Assembly (NCBI GenBank): GCA_002436485.1
Contig: DJMK01000089.1
Coordinates: 1 to 6,371 of the forward strand
Direction: 5' to 3'
Source: Proteobacteria bacterium UBA6492
GTDB taxonomy: Bacteria; Pseudomonadota; Gammaproteobacteria; UBA6429; Thiohalophilaceae
DNA length: 6,371 nucleotides
Shown piece after piece: positions 1 to 4,467 of this stretch. Made by a program: the position numbers and the translations under genes. Below the pieces are notes generated by a model, which was given only the letters and a program-made list of their open reading frames with translations, ran no database searches and was not told the DNA's origin. The stretch's first letter is position 1. Each line of letters begins with the position of its first letter.

Positions 1-617
1 ACATACTTGCTGCGGTTGACAGCTGCCAGATAAGCACCGCGCCGCATGTAGTAACCGGCAACGTGCACTTCATGTTTTGCCAGGTTGTTGCGAATATAGG
101 ACATGCGCTTGATCGCATCCTGGTTATAGCGGCTCTTGGGATACTTGCGTATCAGTTCGGCAAAATATTCAAACGCGCGCCGCGCTCCCTTGGGGTCACG
201 TTCCGATTTATCGATATCAAACATGTCCTCGAGAAAGGATTTGCTCATGTCATAAGCAGCCAGTCCACGCAGGTAGTACATATAGTCGATATTTGAGTGA
301 TTGGGATGCAGTTTTATAAAGCGCTCAGCCGCAAGGATTGCCGATTCCGGTTCGTTATATTTATAGTATGCAAAGGCGATTTCCATTTGAGCCCGTTCGG
401 CATATTTGCCATAGGGGAAACGCGCTTCTAACCGTTCATAGTAAGCAATTGCGCTTTCATATTGGCCACTTTTTAACAGGCGACTCGCTTCCTCGTAGAT
501 TTCCGCGACCTCCATGCCACTGGTCGGATCATCTGGGTCACTGGCTGATGTTGCACAACCATATGCAGCCAGTATGCTACAAAGGACTAACCCGTTTCTG
601 AGAAGCTTTAATATCAC
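1..617 (-). CDS. bamD: BamD, outer-membrane assembly lipoprotein (3' end outside window)
   Basis: BamD is the essential lipoprotein of the BAM complex. It sits on the periplasmic face of the outer membrane, binds BamA and helps fold beta-barrel proteins. The first 205 codons are visible with no stop; the E. coli protein is about 245 residues, so roughly 40 are missing. The start is GTG at 617: it is the only start codon between the upstream in-frame TAG and the signal peptide. The peptide has K4 and R7, a hydrophobic stretch at residues 9-18 and a lipidation cysteine C21 (box A-Y-G-C). TPR-type helical repeats begin near residue 36, with typical pieces such as SGQYESAIAYYERL and RFPYGKYAERAQMEIA. 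The segment HEVHVAGYYMRRGAY at 182-196 is highly characteristic of BamD. The ribosome site is weak (AGG about 8 bases upstream). It is transcribed away from rluD, as in E. coli. The assignment is secure; only the exact start is slightly open. Confidence 0.95.
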   Translation of the reverse strand, partial: MILKLLRNGLVLCSILAAYGCATSASDPDDPTSGMEVAEIYEEASRLLKSGQYESAIAYYERLEARFPYGKYAERAQMEIAFAYYKYNEPESAILAAERFIKLHPNHSNIDYMYYLRGLAAYDMSKSFLEDMFDIDKSERDPKGARRAFEYFAELIRKYPKSRYNQDAIKRMSYIRNNLAKHEVHVAGYYMRRGAYLAAVNRSKY

Positions 618-704
618 CGTGATACCTGGATCGTATATTCTGGAATTATTAAGCTAGTATACCTTTTTATAGCCAGCGGAACACAACCTGGATTTCAAAC
701 TTTG
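618..704. promoter_or_regulatory. Divergent bamD/rluD intergenic region with overlapping -10 candidates
   Basis: This 87-base gap must carry promoters for both genes, since they diverge and nothing else lies between them. On the minus strand TATACT (661 to 656) is a good -10 and would give bamD a leader of about 30 bases. On the plus strand TATACC (658-663) is a reasonable -10 and would give rluD a leader of about 35 bases. The two overlap on a near-symmetric core. Neither has a convincing -35 at 16-18 bases. An 8-base direct repeat, ACCTGGAT, occurs at 624-631 and 686-693, near the two ribosome sites. That promoters exist here is near certain; the exact elements are inferred. Confidence 0.4.
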
Positions 705-1676
705 ATGAACACGCCCCATTCGAGTTTACTGATTGCCGAAATACCCGAGAGCATGGATGGTATGCGTCTCGACCAGGCGCTGGCGAACCTGTTTTCAGAA
801 TTTTCACGCAGCCGCCTGCAGCAATGGATACGTGATGGCCTGGTGGAGGTGGATGAGAAAAATCTTAAACCGCGTGATCGTGTATACACGGGCCAGCAAG
901 TCACGCTACAGGTAATCGAGCAGCAACAGGGTGACTGGCAGGCGGAATCCATACCACTCGATATTGTGTACGAGGATGCCGCCATCATTGTGCTGGATAA
1001 AGCACCGGGTATGGTTGTCCACCCGGCAGCGGGCAACTATTCCGGCACGATGCTCAATGCGCTGTTACACCATGCGCCCGAGCTGGCGAATGTGCCACGC
1101 GCCGGTATCGTACACCGACTGGATAAGGATACCAGCGGCCTACTGGTCGTAGCGCGTGATATCAATGCACATAAGTCACTAGTGGAACAACTTCAGGCGC
1201 GTAGTTTCGACCGGGAATATCTGGCAGTTGTTAACGGGGTAATGGCTGCCGGAGGCACAGTTGATGCGGCTATTGGCCGCCATCCCGTGCAACGTACACG
1301 GATGGCGGTAGTATCCCAGGGCAAGCCGGCGGTGACACACTATCGGGTTGAAGAGCGTTACCGTGCGCACAGCCTGTTGCGCGTCAAGCTCGAGACCGGC
1401 CGTACTCATCAGATACGCGTTCACATGGCCTACCTGCACTATCCTATTGTGGGTGACCCGGTGTATGGCGGGCGATTGAAATTGCCGGCGAGTTGTTCCT
1501 CACAGCTGGCAGACGTGTTGCGTAACTTCAGGCGACAGGCCCTGCATGCAACCTCGCTAGGCATTACCCATCCTGTCAGCAACGAGTACATGCAATGGCA
1601 ATCGTTACCACCTGCTGATATGCAATTACTTGTGGATACTTTGCGACAGGATGTTAAGGAGGTAACCAGGGAATGA
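705..1676 (+). CDS. rluD: 23S rRNA pseudouridine(1911/1915/1917) synthase RluD
   Basis: RluD isomerises three uridines to pseudouridine in helix 69 of 23S rRNA and is needed for normal large-subunit maturation and ribosome function. The protein has 323 residues from ATG at 705, against 326 in E. coli. An N-terminal S4-like RNA-binding domain spans about 18-80 (RLDQALANLF, SRSRLQQWIRDGLV). The RluA-type catalytic domain follows, with motif HRLDKDTSGLL at 137-147; D140 corresponds to the catalytic aspartate. Further family motifs are GRTHQIRVHMAYLHYPIVGD and the RQALHA segment near the C-terminus. A TTG directly before the ATG (702) could also start translation: a weak TGGA at 689-692 is 9 bases from the TTG but 12 from the ATG. 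I chose ATG. The stop overlaps the pgeF start, so the two are probably translationally coupled. The family is certain; RluD over the paralogue RluC rests on the sequence and on the bamD/pgeF neighbours. Confidence 0.95.
   Translation: MNTPHSSLLIAEIPESMDGMRLDQALANLFSEFSRSRLQQWIRDGLVEVDEKNLKPRDRVYTGQQVTLQVIEQQQGDWQAESIPLDIVYEDAAIIVLDKAPGMVVHPAAGNYSGTMLNALLHHAPELANVPRAGIVHRLDKDTSGLLVVARDINAHKSLVEQLQARSFDREYLAVVNGVMAAGGTVDAAIGRHPVQRTRMAVVSQGKPAVTHYRVEERYRAHSLLRVKLETGRTHQIRVHMAYLHYPIVGDPVYGGRLKLPASCSSQLADVLRNFRRQALHATSLGITHPVSNEYMQWQSLPPADMQLLVDTLRQDVKEVTRE
1656..1663 (+). promoter_or_regulatory. Strong Shine-Dalgarno for pgeF
   Basis: AAGGAGGT, a near-complete anti-Shine-Dalgarno match, lies inside the last codons of rluD, nine bases before the pgeF ATG at 1673. 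It fixes that start and suggests pgeF can be translated independently as well as by coupling. Confidence 0.85.
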
Positions 1677-2413
1677 GTGACGCTGGCTGGATTAAGGCCG
1701 ATTGGCCTGCACCGAAAAATGTCAGAGCAGGCACCACCACGCGCGAGGGTGGTATCAGCCAGGGAAACTATGCTGGTTTTAACCTCGCGCTGCACGTTGA
1801 CGATGATGCGGGTGACGTACAAAAGAACCGCAAACAGTTAGCACAGCGACTGAGATTACCATCCGAACCACAATGGTTGCAGCAGGTACATGGCTGTGAC
1901 GTTTCCAGTGATGATAAACCGGTTACATGTGCAGATGCGATCAGCACCAGCAAGCCAGGCTTTGTCTGTACGGTGATGACAGCGGATTGTTTACCGGTTG
2001 CTTTTTGTGATGTAGACGGTACTTGCGTTGCGGTGGCACATGCCGGGTGGCGTGGGCTGGCAGCCGGGGTGTTAATACAAACACTAAAAACCATGCCGAC
2101 AAGTAACAAGCGTCTGATGGCCTGGTTTGGTCCTGCTATTGGACCGAAGGCATTTGAAGTAGGTGATGAGGTGAGAGCTGCCTTTGTCGAGCAAAGTACA
2201 GAATTTAGCGCAGCATTCAACAAAATAGATGAGCATCACTGGTTGATGGATATCTATCAGGCCGCACGCATACAGCTGGCTGCGGCTGGTGTTGAACGGG
2301 TCTACGGTGGCGGTCTGTGTACGTATAGCCAACGGGAGCTGTTTTATTCCTACCGCCGGAACAGGCAAACCGGGCGCATGGCAACGCTGGTATGGATAGA
2401 ACCGGGGGCTTAG
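1673..2413 (+). CDS. pgeF: Peptidoglycan editing factor PgeF (YfiH/DUF152, multicopper-oxidase-like fold)
   Basis: PgeF is a cytoplasmic enzyme that, in E. coli, removes wrongly made cell-wall precursors in which L-Ser replaced L-Ala on UDP-MurNAc. Related YlmD/FAMIN proteins also show purine-nucleoside activities, so the natural substrate here is not settled by sequence. The protein has 246 residues, normal for the family. The three zinc/catalytic ligands are in place: H73 in QVHG, C106 in TADCLPV and H123 in AHAGWRG. WFGPAIGPKAFEVGDEV and the C-terminal CTYSQRELFYSYRR are also family signatures. The start is set by the ATGA overlap with rluD and the strong ribosome site. Gene order rluD-pgeF is conserved in gammaproteobacteria. 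Older databases may call it 'laccase domain protein' or 'polyphenol oxidase', which is misleading. Confidence 0.95.
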   Translation: MSDAGWIKADWPAPKNVRAGTTTREGGISQGNYAGFNLALHVDDDAGDVQKNRKQLAQRLRLPSEPQWLQQVHGCDVSSDDKPVTCADAISTSKPGFVCTVMTADCLPVAFCDVDGTCVAVAHAGWRGLAAGVLIQTLKTMPTSNKRLMAWFGPAIGPKAFEVGDEVRAAFVEQSTEFSAAFNKIDEHHWLMDIYQAARIQLAAAGVERVYGGGLCTYSQRELFYSYRRNRQTGRMATLVWIEPGA

Positions 2414-2428
2414 TACAGGTTTTTAGCT

Positions 2429-2447
2429 TGTTGCGGTATGATCAACA
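2429..2447. promoter_or_regulatory. Small dyad TGTTG-N9-CAACA ahead of the ZIP gene
   Basis: A perfect 5-base inverted repeat with a 9-base spacer lies in the 61-base gap between pgeF and the transporter. A possible -10, TATGAT (2437-2442), lies in its spacer, but no acceptable -35 is visible. It could be an operator for a transporter-specific regulator, but it does not resemble the Zur, Fur or MntR boxes I know. A match this short can arise by chance. Confidence 0.2.
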
Positions 2448-2474
2448 GTCTTTCCTTATAAAAATGAAAATGAA

Positions 2475-3254
2475 ATGTCATTACTTTCCTGGATAATCCT
2501 GTTTAGTCTGGTCGGTGGCGTACTCAGTGTGCTGGCAGCAGCTATTTTTCTGCTTTTCCCCGACAGGTATCGACAAAGGTTGCTGCCACACTTTGTGAGC
2601 TTTGCAATTGGTGCCTTGTTGGGAGCTGCATTTCTCGCCTTGCTTCCGCATGCCGTAACAGGACCGAATGCACTGGAATTCCACACGCTGGGATTGACCG
2701 TGTTGCTGGGTATTCTCGGCTTCTTTTTGCTGGAGAAGATGGTCTTATGGCGACATTGCCATGAACATGAGTGTGAAGCGCATACACCTAGCGATCATCA
2801 CCGTGAGCAGGCGGCCGGTACGCTGGTATTGATTGGTGATGCCACCCATAACCTGGTTGATGGTGTATTGATTGGTGCTGCATTCATTACCGATATTCAT
2901 CTTGGGATTATTACCAGCCTGGCGGTTGCGGCCCATGAAATTCCCCAGGAAGTCGGTGATTTTGCCATTCTGCTTAACAGCGGCTTTAAACGCTCCAAGG
3001 CGTTTGTTTTTAATGTGCTAGCCAGTATCACGACCGTGATAGGTGCATTAATTGCCTATTTCAGTTTTCAAGAAGCACAAATAGCCGTGCCTTATGTTCT
3101 GGCTGTCGCGGCATCCAGTTTTATCTATATTGCTGTTGCTGATCTGATTCCAGGCCTGCACAAGCGAGTTGAATTTACCGAGACAGTAAGGCAAATCATT
3201 CTAATCGCCGCCGGCATCATGGTTATTTATCTCGCGCATACCACATTACACTAA
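2475..3254 (+). CDS. ZIP-family (SLC39-like) divalent metal transporter
   Basis: An inner-membrane protein of 259 residues, probably importing zinc or another divalent metal (iron, manganese) into the cytoplasm. About eight hydrophobic segments are visible, near residues 5-28, 40-60, 70-91, 115-138, 142-168, 177-198, 204-226 and 238-256. The fourth carries the ZIP signature HNLVDG (H125, N126, D129). The fifth carries HEIPQEVGD (H154, E155, Q158, E159), close to the HExPHExGD motif of the LIV-1 subfamily but with Gln for the second His. The loop between segments 3 and 4 (residues 94-109) is rich in His, Cys and acidic residues, as expected for a metal-sensing or metal-delivery loop. The ATG at 2475 is the first that fits the frame; an earlier ATG at 2464 is in another frame. 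No clear ribosome site precedes it. It sits between pgeF and the ACT gene, and nothing nearby points to the metal carried. Confidence 0.88.
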   Translation: MSLLSWIILFSLVGGVLSVLAAAIFLLFPDRYRQRLLPHFVSFAIGALLGAAFLALLPHAVTGPNALEFHTLGLTVLLGILGFFLLEKMVLWRHCHEHECEAHTPSDHHREQAAGTLVLIGDATHNLVDGVLIGAAFITDIHLGIITSLAVAAHEIPQEVGDFAILLNSGFKRSKAFVFNVLASITTVIGALIAYFSFQEAQIAVPYVLAVAASSFIYIAVADLIPGLHKRVEFTETVRQIILIAAGIMVIYLAHTTLH

Positions 3255-3264
3255 AGACCTCATT

Positions 3265-3270
3265 CAGGAG
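3265..3270 (+). promoter_or_regulatory. Shine-Dalgarno for the ACT-domain gene
   Basis: CAGGAG lies eight bases before the ATG at 3279, in the 24-base gap after the ZIP gene, and supports that start. The short gap contains no promoter or terminator that I can see, so the ACT gene is probably cotranscribed with the transporter. Confidence 0.7.
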
Positions 3271-3278
3271 ATTCCGCT

Positions 3279-3803
3279 ATGTCGAAATGGTACATGTTAA
3301 CGCTGGTAGGAAAGGACAGGCCGGGTATCGTTTCACATGTTGCCGGTGCTCTGTATGAAGGTGGTTGTAACCTTGGCGAGGCATCCATGATGCGTCTGGG
3401 TGGTAACTTTACCATCATGTTGATGGTGAAGTTTGATGGAAAGCAAAAACAGCTCGAAGAACTGGTCAGCACTGTCGCTGATTCCATGGCGCTTAAGCTA
3501 CATGTGGACGCCATTGATGCCGAACTACATCATCATGTCATTCCGGATATTCGTATCAGCGTGTACGGCGCAGACCGGGCAGGTATTGTTGCCAAGGTGA
3601 CCCAGGCGCTGGAAGAAGTAGGCTTTAATATCCTGGACCTCGAGTCGGATGTCGCCGGCACCGAAGACAAACCTATCTACATCATGCATATCGAGGGCAC
3701 AGCCAGCGAAGGGTTTGATGCTGTGAAGGCCATTCTTGACATTATGTCGAAAGAGGAAGGGGTGGATACAAAAATCTCCCGGTTTGATACCTTGATCGGA
3801 TAA
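3279..3803 (+). CDS. Two-ACT-domain regulator, GcvR-like
   Basis: A 174-residue protein made of two ACT domains and little else. The first is at about 4-80, with DRPGIV at 13-18 and GGCNLGEASM following. The second is at about 91-168, with DRAGIV at 99-104 and GFNILDLESDVAG. ACT domains bind amino acids or related small ligands, and the G at the end of the first strand-helix turn, typical of ligand sites, is kept in both. The closest named family is GcvR, which in E. coli (190 residues) binds GcvA and represses the glycine-cleavage operon when glycine is low. There is no DNA-binding domain, so it would act through a partner or enzyme. No gcv gene or gcvA lies in the window, so the glycine role is inferred from family resemblance only. 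It is followed four bases later by def, suggesting cotranscription. The domain call is firm and the specific function is not. Confidence 0.85.
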   Translation: MSKWYMLTLVGKDRPGIVSHVAGALYEGGCNLGEASMMRLGGNFTIMLMVKFDGKQKQLEELVSTVADSMALKLHVDAIDAELHHHVIPDIRISVYGADRAGIVAKVTQALEEVGFNILDLESDVAGTEDKPIYIMHIEGTASEGFDAVKAILDIMSKEEGVDTKISRFDTLIG

Positions 3804-3807
3804 GCAG

Positions 3808-4308
3808 ATGCCGTTACTTCCCATATTGCAATACCCTGATGAAAGGTTAAAGCAGGTATCCCAGCCTGTTGAACATTTTGACGATGAGCTGCGCGCTTTT
3901 ATTGCCGATCTCGAGCAGACCATGCGTGCCGGTCCCGGCGGCGTCGGCATTGCAGCACCGCAGGTAGGCCGTTTCCAACGTATTGCGATTGTAGATGTTT
4001 CAAGTAAACCAAACATCGAGCATCACGGGCGCCTCATTCTGATTAACCCCGAGATTACCGAGTGGGATGGAATGAAGATCGGGCGGGAAGGTTGTATGTC
4101 GGTCCCGGACTATACCGGTAACGTAATTCGTGCCGAGAAAATCAGAATTACTGCCCGTGATGAATTCGGCACATCGCAAAGCTACGACATGCACGGTTAT
4201 GAAGCCCGTGCTGTGCAGCATGAAGTCGACCACCTGGACGGATTGCTATTCCTGGACAGGCTGGTCAGCCGTCGCAATGACCTGTTTCAGCGCAAGGTCT
4301 ACAAGTAG
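3808..4308 (+). CDS. def: Peptide deformylase
   Basis: Removes the formyl group from the N-terminal methionine of nascent proteins at the ribosome; a metallohydrolase, usually with Fe2+. The protein has 166 residues (E. coli 169). All three family motifs are intact: GVGIAAPQ (45-52), REGCMSVP (93-100, metal ligand C96) and QHEVDHLDG (137-145, with metal ligands H138 and H142 and catalytic E139). It should therefore be active. The sequence differs noticeably from E. coli Def: it has a proline/glycine-rich turn before motif 1, a short insert at residues 66-73 and the tail RRNDLFQRKVYK. It also lacks the usual fmt neighbour and sits instead between the ACT gene and clpB. I infer that this may be a second, divergent copy, with the fmt-linked one elsewhere. 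The ribosome site is weak (GGA seven bases before the ATG), consistent with coupling to the gene upstream. It ends in tandem TAG stops. Confidence 0.93.
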   Translation: MPLLPILQYPDERLKQVSQPVEHFDDELRAFIADLEQTMRAGPGGVGIAAPQVGRFQRIAIVDVSSKPNIEHHGRLILINPEITEWDGMKIGREGCMSVPDYTGNVIRAEKIRITARDEFGTSQSYDMHGYEARAVQHEVDHLDGLLFLDRLVSRRNDLFQRKVYK

Positions 4309-4327
4309 TAGCAAGAAACTTCGTTTA

Positions 4328-4368
4328 GCTCTATTTAGAGAGCACCCAGCAGGACTTGTTTATCCTGC
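4328..4368 (+). other. Two small hairpins after def
   Basis: Hairpin 1 pairs GCTCT (4328-4332) with AGAGC (4339-4343) around a 6-base loop. Hairpin 2 pairs GCAGGA (4349-4354) with TCCTGC (4363-4368) around an 8-base loop. They lie just after the def stops and before the clpB promoter, where an operon end is expected. Neither is followed by a run of T, so they are not standard intrinsic terminators. They may stabilise the 3' end or mark a Rho-dependent end. Confidence 0.3.
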
Positions 4369-4374
4369 CATCAG

Positions 4375-4388
4375 TTGATCTAAATCAG
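4375..4388. promoter_or_regulatory. FNR/ANR-like palindromic box upstream of clpB
   Basis: TTGATCTAAATCAG matches the FNR/ANR consensus TTGAT-N4-ATCAA at nine of ten defined positions. Its centre is about 52 bases before the start point predicted from the promoter next to it. This is not one of the usual activating positions (about -41 or -61), so a role at clpB is uncertain. The match is to a consensus only; no regulator gene is in the window. Confidence 0.4.
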
Positions 4389-4398
4389 TGTCGATTCG

Positions 4399-4427
4399 CT
4401 TGAATCTGCCCACATTATCCCTATAAA
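4399..4427 (+). promoter_or_regulatory. clpB heat-shock promoter (sigma-32-like, overlapping a sigma-70-like promoter)
   Basis: CTTGAAT (4399-4405) and CCCTATAA (4419-4426) are separated by 13 bases. This fits the sigma-32 (RpoH) pattern CTTGAAA-N13-17-CCCCATnT with a single mismatch in the -35 and two in the -10. The same DNA also reads as a sigma-70 promoter: TTGAAT (4400-4405), 16 bases, TATAAA (4422-4427). Transcription would start near 4433, giving a leader of about 35 bases before clpB. clpB is a classic RpoH target, which supports the reading. Confidence 0.7.
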
Positions 4428-4467
4428 TGAAAAGAGTAAAAATTCAGTTCATGAGGTTCGGGCAAGT

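Noticed and set aside
63..296. Plus-strand reading frame antisense to bamD
   Set aside because: It lies wholly inside bamD on the opposite strand, has no ribosome site, and its product resembles nothing; bamD explains the region fully.
513..515. ATG as an alternative bamD start
   Set aside because: It would remove the signal peptide and the lipidation cysteine, which BamD needs to reach the outer membrane.
624..693. Direct repeat ACCTGGAT (624-631 and 686-693) as a regulatory pair
   Set aside because: Eight bases is short and a chance pair in this gap is plausible; both copies lie by weak ribosome sites rather than promoter elements.
1768..2223. Long minus-strand frame (151 codons) inside pgeF
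   Set aside because: It is a shadow of pgeF, whose own frame carries all family motifs and a strong ribosome site.
4349..4368. Intrinsic terminator for the upstream operon
   Set aside because: The stem has six pairs but no T run follows, so it was listed only as a hairpin.
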